A stretch of 55,741 bases of DNA from Rhodocyclales bacterium (lineage in GTDB: Bacteria > Pseudomonadota > Gammaproteobacteria > Burkholderiales > Rhodocyclaceae): contig JAQGMG010000036.1 of the NCBI GenBank assembly GCA_028292485.1, forward strand, positions 1-55,741, read 5' to 3'. Below the pieces are notes generated by a model, which was not told the DNA's origin, did no database searches, and worked only from the letters and a program-made list of their open reading frames with translations. The first letter of the stretch is position 1. Every line of letters starts with the position of its first letter. A program made the translations under genes and the position numbers. Below are positions 44,979-53,424 of the stretch, piece after piece.

Positions 44979-45539
44979 TTACGCCTCGCCCAGGACCCGG
45001 CGCGCCCAGAATAACCCGGCGATCGTCTTGGTGTCGGTAATGCGGCCATCGAAAACTGCGGACTCAGCTTCGTCGAGCGACATCTCGAAAACCTCCAGAA
45101 ACTCGCCCGCGTCGAGGCGCTGACCTTCGTACTCCAGACCGCGTGCCATGAAAAGCTCGATGCGTTCGCTCGAATACGCGACGCAAGGATGCAGGGCGCC
45201 AAGGTGCTGCCAGTCGCGCGCAACGTAACCGGTCTCCTCGAGCAATTCACGCTGCGCGCAGGCAAGCGGCTGTTCACCGGCATCCAGCTTGCCGGCAGGA
45301 AGCTCGATGAGAACCTGACCAACCGGGTAGCGGAACTGGCGCTCGAAAACCAGCACGCCGGGACGCAATTCAGCGATGACGATGCAGGCGCCGGGGTGCT
45401 GAACGTACTCGCGCATGGCAAGCGAACCGTCCGGCAGACGCACTTCATCGCGCCAGACTTTCAGCAGCTTGCCATCCACCAGTTGTTCGCTTGAAACGTG
45501 TTTCTCTTCGAGCGCAGGATCGTTGGCAATGACCGCCAC
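44979..45539 (-). CDS. ADP-ribose pyrophosphatase-type Nudix hydrolase
   Basis: A 186-residue protein. The Nudix box is GKLDAGEQPLACAQRELLEE followed by TGY, a complete GX5EX7REUXEEXGU. The preceding PVGQVLIELPAG is characteristic of the NudF/ADP-ribose pyrophosphatase subgroup. The start is GTG, two bases after the nuoN stop, so translation is likely coupled to the complex I operon. A housecleaning role (ADP-ribose to AMP and ribose-5-phosphate) is inferred from the subgroup. This Nudix gene after nuoN is a common arrangement in Burkholderiales. Confidence 0.9.
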   Translation of the reverse strand: MAVIANDPALEEKHVSSEQLVDGKLLKVWRDEVRLPDGSLAMREYVQHPGACIVIAELRPGVLVFERQFRYPVGQVLIELPAGKLDAGEQPLACAQRELLEETGYVARDWQHLGALHPCVAYSSERIELFMARGLEYEGQRLDAGEFLEVFEMSLDEAESAVFDGRITDTKTIAGLFWARRVLGEA

Positions 45540-45541
45540 GC

Positions 45542-47008
45542 TCAGAAAGACCCGTGGATCACGAGGCTGCAGAAATACATCAGCACATTCGGGAACAGGC
45601 CGAGTACCGCGATGGCCAGCACATTCGTCGACAACACCACTTGCACGCCCAGCCCCGCCACAATCGGCGAGTCGTCGATCGGCTCATCGAAGAACATCAG
45701 CTTGACTACACGCAGGTAATAAAACGCGCCGATGAGCGACATCATCACGGCAAATACTGCCAGCCAGACGTGATCGGTGGCGACGATGAATTGCAGCACC
45801 AGGAACTTCGAGAAGAAGCCCACGAAGAAGGGAATGCCGGCCATCGAGAACATGACAATGGCCATCATTGCGGCCCACCAGCTGCTGCGCTTGTTGAGGC
45901 CCTTGAAGTCGTCGATCTGATCTGCCTCGAAACCGGCGCGCGACATCAGCAGCAACATGCCGAAGCTGGCCAAGGTCGTCAAGACGTAAGTCACGACATA
46001 GAAGAGCGCAGCGGAATAGGCGTTGTCGGCAAGATAACGCTCTCCGCCCACAACACCCGAAGCAAGCCCCAGCAGGATGAAACCCATGTGACCAATGGTC
46101 GAATACGCCAGCATGCGCTTGATGTTGGTCTGCGCAATCGCCCCAAGATTACCGATGACGAGCGAACCGATAGCCAGCAAGATCAGCATCATTTGCCATT
46201 GCTCGGCGAAGTCCCAGAAGCCCACAGCCAGCAAACGGAAGGCCATGGCGAAAGCTGCAAGTTTCGGTGCCGATGCAATCAAGATAGTGACAGCCGTTGG
46301 TGCGCCTTGATAAACGTCCGGCAACCACATGTGGAACGGTACCGCGCCCATCTTGAAACCTACGCCGGCAACCACGAACACGAGGCCGAAAAGCAGTACC
46401 GGTCGATTGGCCTGCTGCTCGAACAGCGCACGCGCCACGTCGATGATGTTGAGGGTCTGGGTGGCGCCATAGACCATCGAGATGCCGTACAACAACAGCC
46501 CCGAGGCCAGAGCGCCAAGCACGAAATACTTCATGCCCGCTTCGGTCGACTGAATCGAATCGCGATTGATAGCCACCAGTGCATAGGACGATAGCGACAG
46601 CATCTCGAGACCCAGATACACCGTCAACAAACTGCCGGCCGTGATCAGGATCATGCTGCCGAGCATCGCGAACATGACGATCAGGTAATACTCGGCCGAC
46701 TCCAGGCCGCGATCGATGAGATAGCGACGGCTGTAGAGCAGACTCGTCGCCACGGACAACGCAACCCACAGCTTGAGAAAGTCACCCAGCGGATCGTCGA
46801 TATACATCTGACCGAAAGTGAAGCCGACATCGCGCCCCGACAGGAGGGCAATGAAGGCCATACCGATCACCGTCGCCTGCGTCAGCCAATACGCAGCCGT
46901 GGCAGCGCCGCGCCGCAGAAACGACACCACCAGCAGCACGATGAGTGCCATGCCGGCAACAAACAGCTCTGCGGCAGCCGGGTAAAAGTCTGGTATCTGG
47001 AATTCCAT
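45542..47008 (-). CDS. nuoN: NADH-quinone oxidoreductase subunit N
   Basis: A 488-residue antiporter-like membrane subunit with about 14 TM helices. Family blocks include LEMLSLSSYALVA, KYFVLGALASGLLLYGISM, MGAVPFHMWLPDVYQGAPT with the helix-breaking proline, and a conserved Lys in IKRMLAYSTIGHMGF. It is one of three proton-pumping antiporter modules of complex I. Last nuo gene of the operon, 43 bases after nuoM. Confidence 0.97.
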   Translation of the reverse strand: MEFQIPDFYPAAAELFVAGMALIVLLVVSFLRRGAATAAYWLTQATVIGMAFIALLSGRDVGFTFGQMYIDDPLGDFLKLWVALSVATSLLYSRRYLIDRGLESAEYYLIVMFAMLGSMILITAGSLLTVYLGLEMLSLSSYALVAINRDSIQSTEAGMKYFVLGALASGLLLYGISMVYGATQTLNIIDVARALFEQQANRPVLLFGLVFVVAGVGFKMGAVPFHMWLPDVYQGAPTAVTILIASAPKLAAFAMAFRLLAVGFWDFAEQWQMMLILLAIGSLVIGNLGAIAQTNIKRMLAYSTIGHMGFILLGLASGVVGGERYLADNAYSAALFYVVTYVLTTLASFGMLLLMSRAGFEADQIDDFKGLNKRSSWWAAMMAIVMFSMAGIPFFVGFFSKFLVLQFIVATDHVWLAVFAVMMSLIGAFYYLRVVKLMFFDEPIDDSPIVAGLGVQVVLSTNVLAIAVLGLFPNVLMYFCSLVIHGSF

Positions 47009-47051
47009 TTTATGCCTGTCTGATTTTCGGTATCCGGATTACAACGCAGTG

Positions 47052-48533
47052 CTAAAGCTTGCCTGCAGCGACGTGCTGCAGCAGGTCTGTCACGGATGCG
47101 TGCATCACTTCGGTAATCGGTAGCGGATACAGGCCCATCACCAGCACACACACTGCCAGCACGGCCAGGAATGCGAATTCGCGCCTGTTGATATCGGTCA
47201 GCTCGGCGACATGCGAATTGCCGACCGGGCCGAATATGACGCGCTTGTACATCCACAAGGTATAGGCGGCACCTACGATCAGGGTCACGGCGGCCGCAAA
47301 ACCGATCCAGAAATTGAACTTCACCGCGCCGAGAATCACCATGAACTCGCCGACGAAACCGCTGGTGGCCGGCAGGCCGGCATTGGCCATCGAGAACAGC
47401 ATGAACAGTGCGGCAAACTTCGGCATGGTGTTGACGACGCCACCGTAGTCGGCGATCTGACGGCTATGCATGCGGTCATACAGCACACCGATACACAGGA
47501 ACATTGCGCCCGATACAAAGCCGTGCGAAATCATCTGCACCAGCGCGCCTTCCATGCCGAGCTGGTTGAACATGAAGAAGCCCAGGGTGACGAAACCCAT
47601 GTGCGAGATCGACGAATAGGCCACCAGCTTTTTCATATCGGTCTGCACCAGCGCCACGAAGCCGATATAGATCACGGCAATGAGCGACAGCGCAATCATC
47701 ATAGGTGCGAAGTGCTGTGCAGCGTCCGGCACGATGGGCAGCGAGAACCGCAGGAAACCGTACGCTCCCAGCTTCAGCGCGATGGCTGCCAGCACCACCG
47801 AGCCACCCGTGGGTGCCTCGACGTGCGCATCCGGCAGCCAGGTATGCGCCGGCCACATCGGCACCTTCACCGCGAAGGAAAGCAGGAAGGCCCAGAAAAT
47901 CCATTTCTGCGTCGACTCGCCGAGCTTGAGCTCATGCCAGTCGAGAATGCTGAAGCTGCCACCGGAATGCTGGAACAGGTAGATGAATGCCACCAGCATC
48001 AGCAGTGAGCCGAGCAACGTATAGAGGAAGAACTTGATCGCCGCATAGACACGGTTTGCGCCGCCCCATATGCCGATGATCAGGTACAGCGGAATCAGCG
48101 AGGCCTCGAAGAACACGTAGAACAACACGCCGTCGAGTGCGGAGAAAATCCCGTTGAGCAGACCCGACATGATCAGGAAAGCCGCCATGTACTGCGCGAC
48201 TTTTTTCTGGATCACCTCCCAGCCAGCAATGACGATGATCAGCGTGATGAAGCTGTTGAGCAGGATGAAGGGCATCGAAATGCCATCCACGCCAAGACTG
48301 TAATTGATCCGCATATACGGAATCCATGCAGCCTCTTCCTGAAACTGCATGGCCGCGCTGCCGACATCGAACTGCGAGAACAGCGGCAGGGTCACGGCCA
48401 GACCGACGAGCGACGTGATCAATGCAATGACGCGTGACACGCCGGCATGGCGATCATTGCCGCTGGCAAGCGTCAGCAAGCCACCGAAGATCGGTATCCA
48501 GATGGAAAGACTGAGGTAAGGCACACCGGTCAT
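47052..48533 (-). CDS. nuoM: NADH-quinone oxidoreductase subunit M
   Basis: A 493-residue antiporter-like subunit. Its features are LIIGIWGGANRVYAAIKFFL, the essential Lys and Glu of the channel (VPMWPAHTWLPDAHVEAPT), and KKLVAYSSISHMGFVTLGFF. It begins with MTGVPYLSLSIWIP and lies 28 bases after nuoL. Proton translocation in the membrane arm. Confidence 0.97.
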   Translation of the reverse strand: MTGVPYLSLSIWIPIFGGLLTLASGNDRHAGVSRVIALITSLVGLAVTLPLFSQFDVGSAAMQFQEEAAWIPYMRINYSLGVDGISMPFILLNSFITLIIVIAGWEVIQKKVAQYMAAFLIMSGLLNGIFSALDGVLFYVFFEASLIPLYLIIGIWGGANRVYAAIKFFLYTLLGSLLMLVAFIYLFQHSGGSFSILDWHELKLGESTQKWIFWAFLLSFAVKVPMWPAHTWLPDAHVEAPTGGSVVLAAIALKLGAYGFLRFSLPIVPDAAQHFAPMMIALSLIAVIYIGFVALVQTDMKKLVAYSSISHMGFVTLGFFMFNQLGMEGALVQMISHGFVSGAMFLCIGVLYDRMHSRQIADYGGVVNTMPKFAALFMLFSMANAGLPATSGFVGEFMVILGAVKFNFWIGFAAAVTLIVGAAYTLWMYKRVIFGPVGNSHVAELTDINRREFAFLAVLAVCVLVMGLYPLPITEVMHASVTDLLQHVAAGKL

Positions 48534-48561
48534 CTGCAGTATCCGTTAATTTATTTTGTGT

Positions 48562-50679
48562 TCAGACCAGCCAGTTCAGGAGCTTGCCGACCAGGCTCGC
48601 CGGGAACATCCAGACCAGCAATACCGCAACACCGGAAATGATCCAGAAAGCATAGTGATAGACGAAGCCGGATTGCAGCAGGCGTGCCATCTGCGAAATG
48701 CCGCCGACAAGACGGGCCGATCCGTTTACTGCCAGGCCATCGATGATCGTCTGATCGCCAAGCTTCCAGAAGACGCGGCCCAACGTGCGCGCGCCACCGG
48801 CAAAGAAAATCTCGTTGAAGCGGTCGAAGTAATACTTGTTGTCGAGCAGCACATAAAGACCGGAGCAGCGGCGCTTAATCGCAGCAGGAATATCGGGGCG
48901 CTTGAGATAGAAGAACCACGACAGCGCAACGCCCGCCATGGCGAGTACGAAAGGCAGACTGGTGAGCCCATGCAGCGCCATGGCCAGCGCACCGTGGAAC
49001 TCGTGGCCGATCTCGCCAAGCACATCGTGATTTTCGGCAACGCTGACAACTCCCTTGAACCAGTCACCAAAGAGCATCGGCCGGATCGTGAAGAAACCGA
49101 TCAACACAGACGGAATAGCCAGCAGCACCAAGGGCAATGTAACGACCCATGGCGACTCGTGCGGCTTCTCGCCAGGCGCGAGGCCGTGATGATGCTCGTC
49201 ATGCCCCTCCTCCGTCTGCGCATCGGCAGCATGAACATCATCGGAGTGACCATGATCGTCATGGGCCATAGCCTGTGAATGCGGATCGGCGGCATGCGCA
49301 TCGTCATGCCCATGCGCCTTGCCGAAACGCTCCTCGCCATGGAAAACCAGGAAGTACATGCGGAACGAATAGAAGGCGGTGATGAAAACACCGGCGATCA
49401 CACAGAAGTATGCGTAGCCCGAGCCCCAGCGATGCGATTCCTGCACGGCTTCGATGATCGAATCTTTCGAGTAGAAGCCGGAGAAGAAGGGGAACCCGAT
49501 CAGCGCCAACGAGCCGAGCAAGGAAGTGATCCAGGTCACCTTCATGTACTTGCGCAGGCCGCCCATGTTGCGGATGTCCTGATCGTGGTGCATGCCGATG
49601 ATCACCGAACCTGCCGCAAGGAACAGCAATGCCTTGAAGAAAGCATGCGTCATCAGGTGGAACACAGCCGCCGAGTAAGCCGACGCCCCCAATGCGACTG
49701 TCATGTAGCCGAGCTGCGACAGTGTCGAGTAGGCAACGACGCGCTTGATGTCGTTCTGGATGATGCCGAGGAAACCCATGAACAAGGCCGTCGTCGCACC
49801 GATTACCAGTACGAAGGACAACGCAGCCTCGGACAGCTCGAACAGCGGTGACATGCGCGTCACCATGAAGATGCCGGCCGTCACCATGGTCGCTGCGTGG
49901 ATCAGCGCGGAAATCGGCGTCGGGCCTTCCATCGAATCCGGCAGCCAGACGTGCAGTGGCACCTGCGCCGATTTGCCCATCGCACCGATGAACAGGCACA
50001 CGCAAATGGCGGTCATCATCGGCCAGCCGGTCGCGGGTACGGTCAGTTTCGCAAGCTCGCTACCTTTGGCGAAAACTTCGGCGTAATCCAAGGTGCCGGC
50101 AAACGCGGCGATGAGCCCGATGCCCAGCAGAAAGCCAAAGTCACCGACACGATTGACCAGGAATGCCTTGAGATTCGCGTAGATCGCTGTCGGACGCGTG
50201 TACCAGAACCCGATCAGCAGATACGACACCAGCCCCACTGCTTCCCAGCCAAAGAACAGTTGCAGGAAGTTGTTGCTCATCACGAGCATCAGCATCGAGA
50301 ACGTGAACAGCGAGATGTAGCTGAAGAAGCGCTGGTAACCCGGATCGTCGTGCATGTAGCCGACGGTATAGAGGTGCACCATCAACGACACGAAGGTGAC
50401 GACCAGCATCATCATCACGGTGAGGCTGTCGATCAGGAAGCCCACTTCAAACTTGATGCCGCCACTCGTGGCCCATGTATAAAGCGCGCCATTGAAAGTA
50501 TGCCCGGCCCGCACATCCTGAAAGATGTAGCAGGAAGCGATCAGCGCTACCAGGACCCCGAGAATGGTGACAACGTGTGCAGCTGTGCGACCAATGGCGC
50601 GACCGAACAGGCCAGCCAGGATGGAGCCCGCCAGCGGAGCGAGTGGAACGAGAAGGTAGAGTTTCTGCATCGCGGTCAT
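48562..50679 (-). CDS. nuoL: NADH-quinone oxidoreductase subunit L, with His-rich loop
   Basis: A 705-residue subunit (E. coli 613) at the distal end of the membrane arm. Conserved blocks: LLIGFWYTRPTAIYANLKAF, AQVPLHVWLPDSMEGPTPIS, and KRVVAYSTLSQLGYM. The C-terminal long lateral helix is present. About residues 453-505 a loop is very rich in His and Asp (GHDDAHAADPHSQAMAHDDH, then HDEHHHG), absent from E. coli NuoL, and accounts for most of the extra length. The second ATG (50670) is an equally good start. Confidence 0.96.
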   Translation of the reverse strand: MTAMQKLYLLVPLAPLAGSILAGLFGRAIGRTAAHVVTILGVLVALIASCYIFQDVRAGHTFNGALYTWATSGGIKFEVGFLIDSLTVMMMLVVTFVSLMVHLYTVGYMHDDPGYQRFFSYISLFTFSMLMLVMSNNFLQLFFGWEAVGLVSYLLIGFWYTRPTAIYANLKAFLVNRVGDFGFLLGIGLIAAFAGTLDYAEVFAKGSELAKLTVPATGWPMMTAICVCLFIGAMGKSAQVPLHVWLPDSMEGPTPISALIHAATMVTAGIFMVTRMSPLFELSEAALSFVLVIGATTALFMGFLGIIQNDIKRVVAYSTLSQLGYMTVALGASAYSAAVFHLMTHAFFKALLFLAAGSVIIGMHHDQDIRNMGGLRKYMKVTWITSLLGSLALIGFPFFSGFYSKDSIIEAVQESHRWGSGYAYFCVIAGVFITAFYSFRMYFLVFHGEERFGKAHGHDDAHAADPHSQAMAHDDHGHSDDVHAADAQTEEGHDEHHHGLAPGEKPHESPWVVTLPLVLLAIPSVLIGFFTIRPMLFGDWFKGVVSVAENHDVLGEIGHEFHGALAMALHGLTSLPFVLAMAGVALSWFFYLKRPDIPAAIKRRCSGLYVLLDNKYYFDRFNEIFFAGGARTLGRVFWKLGDQTIIDGLAVNGSARLVGGISQMARLLQSGFVYHYAFWIISGVAVLLVWMFPASLVGKLLNWLV

Positions 50680-50689
50680 TGTGTTGATC

Positions 50690-50995
50690 TCAACCCTTCA
50701 GGCTGTCGAGGTCATCGACGTGAATCGAGCGCATATTGCGGAACAGCACCACGAGAATCGCCAAGCCGATTGCCGACTCGGAGGCGGCAACAGTCAGTAT
50801 GAAGAACACGAATATCTGGCCGTCCAGGTCCTGGGCGTAGGACGAGAACGCTACGAAGTTCATGTTCACAGCCAGCAGCATCAGCTCGATGGCCATCAGC
50901 AGCACGATCAGGTTTTTCCGGTTGAGGAAAATTCCGACAACGCTGATGGCGAAGAGGATGGAGCCCAGAATGAGTACGTGTGCGAGTGGCAGCAT
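50690..50995 (-). CDS. nuoK: NADH-quinone oxidoreductase subunit K
   Basis: A 101-residue, three-TM subunit. The conserved Glu residues of the proton path are in [16 protein letters not shown] and [14 protein letters not shown]. It lies 9 bases after nuoJ and 10 before nuoL. MrpC-like part of the membrane arm. Confidence 0.97.
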   Translation of the reverse strand: MLPLAHVLILGSILFAISVVGIFLNRKNLIVLLMAIELMLLAVNMNFVAFSSYAQDLDGQIFVFFILTVAASESAIGLAILVVLFRNMRSIHVDDLDSLKG

Positions 50996-51004
50996 GGTCG
51001 GCCC

Positions 51005-51610
51005 TTAGTCCTTGCCTGCCGACGGCATCGACACGATGCGCATACGGTCGGCGGCCTTGACGGCGATCTGGTCGGCCGGGTGAACGTTCTTCAGGCCCTG
51101 GCGACGGCGGAAGGTCAATGCCACTGCGGCGATCATCGCCACGAGCAGAATCAGGGAAGCGATTTCGAACGGATAGGCGTAGTTCGTAAACAACTCACGC
51201 GCCAGATCCTGTGTATTGCTGTTCGCCGCAGGCGGCGATACCGAGGGCGGCGCCTGTTCGAGCTGGAAATAAGTCCCGTTAAGCACCATGACCATCTCGC
51301 CCACCATCACCAGCGCGACGATCAAGCCTACCGGCAAGTAGCGCCAGAAGCCTTCGCGAATCTTTTCGATGTTGATGTCGAGCATCATGACGACGAAAAG
51401 GAACAGCACCATTACCGCGCCGACATAGATCAGCACAATGGCGATGGCCAGGAATTCGGCATGCAGCATCATCCAGATGGCGCCCGACGTAAAGAACGCC
51501 AGCACCAGAAATAATGCCGAATGAATGGCGTTGCGCGAAACGATGACCATCAGCCCGGAAGCCACCAGTACCGTCGCCAACACGTAAAAAAAGATTGTCG
51601 AAATTTGCAT
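51005..51610 (-). CDS. nuoJ: NADH-quinone oxidoreductase subunit J
   Basis: A 201-residue, five-TM subunit. MQISTIFFYVLATVLVASGL is the start of TM1, and IVLIYVGAVMVLFLFVVMML is the conserved TM3 around the pi-bulge. The frame is open to 51697 but the family start is at 51610. The 143 bases before it, up to nuoI, contain no gene. Quinone-site-coupling membrane subunit. Confidence 0.96.
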   Translation of the reverse strand: MQISTIFFYVLATVLVASGLMVIVSRNAIHSALFLVLAFFTSGAIWMMLHAEFLAIAIVLIYVGAVMVLFLFVVMMLDINIEKIREGFWRYLPVGLIVALVMVGEMVMVLNGTYFQLEQAPPSVSPPAANSNTQDLARELFTNYAYPFEIASLILLVAMIAAVALTFRRRQGLKNVHPADQIAVKAADRMRIVSMPSAGKD

Positions 51611-51753
51611 GAGCGTTTCAGCCAGACAGGCCTTGCTGTTTTCCTGCGTTTTCTTGCCGAATTCCGGAGCTTGCCTGTCGGCAACGCAACCGGTCAATTT
51701 CCAGACTACTGGTGCTTCACGTTACTGAATGCTGTGCGTTGATACTGCTCGCC

Positions 51754-52242
51754 TCAGCGATATTTCGCGTCAGCCTCGCGATCCTTCGCAATCTGTTCTT
51801 CGTAGCGATCGCCTACCGCCAGCAGCATCTGCTTGGTGTAGTACAGGTCGCCGCGCTTCTCGCCGTGATATTCCAGCACGCGTGTTTCGACAATCGCGTC
51901 GACCGGGCAGGCCTCTTCGCAAAAGCCGCAAAAAATACACTTGGTCAGGTCGATGTCATAGCGCGTGGTGCGGCGCGTGCCGTCGTCGCGTTGATCCGAC
52001 TCGATCGTGATCGCCAACGCCGGGCAGACAGCCTCACACAGCTTGCAGGCGATGCAACGCTCTTCGCCGTTCGGATAACGACGCAGGGCATGCAGTCCAC
52101 GGAAGCGCGGGCTCTGCGGCGTCTTTTCTTCCGGGAACTGGATCGTGATCTTGCGCGCAAAGAAGTGACGCCCGGTCAGGGCCAGGCCCTTGACCAGCTC
52201 ACGCAGCAAGACGCTGCCGAAAAATTGATTGACTGCACCCAT
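51754..52242 (-). CDS. nuoI: NADH-quinone oxidoreductase subunit I
   Basis: A 162-residue ferredoxin-like subunit with two 4Fe-4S motifs, [12 protein letters not shown] and [12 protein letters not shown] (clusters N6a and N6b). Amino-terminal [20 protein letters not shown] anchors it to the membrane. The frame extends 11 codons upstream, but AGGT and family alignment favour 52242. The peripheral arm subunit that hands electrons toward NuoB. Confidence 0.97.
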   Translation of the reverse strand: MGAVNQFFGSVLLRELVKGLALTGRHFFARKITIQFPEEKTPQSPRFRGLHALRRYPNGEERCIACKLCEAVCPALAITIESDQRDDGTRRTTRYDIDLTKCIFCGFCEEACPVDAIVETRVLEYHGEKRGDLYYTKQMLLAVGDRYEEQIAKDREADAKYR

Positions 52243-52262
52243 AGCGAAACCTACGTAATTTC

Positions 52263-52285
52263 CTGACAAGGCCACGCCTTGTCAG
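52263..52285 (-). other. Perfect 9-bp stem-loop upstream of nuoI
   Basis: CTGACAAGG-CCACG-CCTTGTCAG. It lies in the 126-bp nuoH-nuoI gap, 20 bases before the nuoI ATG. No T-run follows, so it is unlikely to stop transcription; it may mark an mRNA processing or stability site in the long operon. Confidence 0.6.
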
Positions 52286-52292
52286 CATGAAG

Positions 52293-52337
52293 CTCCCCTC
52301 GCCCGCCTGCGGGAGAGGGGTTGGGGGAGAGGGGCGA
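52293..52337. repeat. G/C-rich REP-like element between nuoH and nuoI
   Basis: CTCCCCTCGCCCGCCTGCGG then GAGAGGGG-TTGGGGGAGAGGGGCGAG. The left C-rich arm can pair with either of two following G-rich arms. Elements of this shape (CCCCTC...GCGGGAGAGGGGTTGGGG) are dispersed extragenic repeats in many proteobacteria. It is unusual in sitting inside a respiratory operon. Confidence 0.7.
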
Positions 52338-52368
52338 GTTTTGCTGACTAGCAGTCATTCTTCAAAAC

Positions 52369-53424
52369 TCATTTCCAGATCGACAGCGGCGACATGATCC
52401 ACAGCCCGGTGACAAACACCCAGGCAATGCTGATCGGAATGAATACCTTCCAGCCCAGACGCATGATCTGGTCAAAACGGAAGCGCGGAAAGGTGGCACG
52501 GAACCAGAGAAACAGGAACAGGATGGAGCCAGTCTTGAGCGCCAGCCAGAAGAAGCCATCCGGCAGAAAGCTCACCGGCGACAACCAGCCGCCGAGGAAG
52601 AAAGTCGAGGTCAGCGCCGACACAAGAATCATGTTGGCATATTCAGCAAGGAAGAAAAGCGCGAACGCCATACCCGAATACTCGACCATGTGGCCGGCGA
52701 CAATTTCCGATTCGCCTTCCACCACGTCAAACGGCGCGCGATTGGTTTCCGCCACGCCGGAGATCAGATAGACGATGAACATCGGCAACAGCGGCAACCA
52801 GTTCCAGCCGAGAAAGCTGAACCAACCGACATTCTTGGCCAGCAGGTTGGTGTGCTGCGCCTCGACAATGGCCGACAGATTCAGGGAGCCCGACACCATC
52901 AGCACGCATACCAGCGCAAAACCCATCGCCAGCTCGTAGGACACCATCTGCGCCGAGGCACGCATGGCCCCGAGGAAGGCGTACTTCGAGTTGGACGCCC
53001 AACCCGCAATGATCACGCCATAAACGCCAAAGGACGTGATCGCCATCAGGTAAAGCATGCCGGCATTGACGTCGGCGAGCACCATGCCTGACGAAAACGG
53101 CACCACCGCCCAGGCAGCCAGCGCTGGCGCAAATGCCAGTACTGGCGCAATCAGGAACAAGGCCTTGTTCGACTGATGCGGAAGAATGACTTCCTTGAAC
53201 AACAGCTTCAAGCCGTCCGCAATGGGCTGCAGCAGGCCCAGCGGCCCAACGCGATTCGGGCCGATACGCACCTGCATATAGCCGATCACCTTGCGTTCCA
53301 TGAGTGTCAGGTAAGCCACGCAGATGAAGATCGGTATGACGATGGCAATGATCTTGATCAGGTTCCAGACCAGTGGCCAAAGCGGTCCGAACAGGTTGGC
53401 GCCGGATTGCAGGAGATGCTCCAT
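52369..53424 (-). CDS. nuoH: NADH-quinone oxidoreductase subunit H
   Basis: A 351-residue, eight-TM subunit forming the quinone entry channel. Motifs: [40 protein letters not shown] and [20 protein letters not shown] with the conserved acidic residues. The ATG overlaps the nuoG stop by one base (TGATG), so translation is coupled. A GTG one codon earlier is the longer alternative. Confidence 0.97.
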   Translation of the reverse strand: MEHLLQSGANLFGPLWPLVWNLIKIIAIVIPIFICVAYLTLMERKVIGYMQVRIGPNRVGPLGLLQPIADGLKLLFKEVILPHQSNKALFLIAPVLAFAPALAAWAVVPFSSGMVLADVNAGMLYLMAITSFGVYGVIIAGWASNSKYAFLGAMRASAQMVSYELAMGFALVCVLMVSGSLNLSAIVEAQHTNLLAKNVGWFSFLGWNWLPLLPMFIVYLISGVAETNRAPFDVVEGESEIVAGHMVEYSGMAFALFFLAEYANMILVSALTSTFFLGGWLSPVSFLPDGFFWLALKTGSILFLFLWFRATFPRFRFDQIMRLGWKVFIPISIAWVFVTGLWIMSPLSIWK

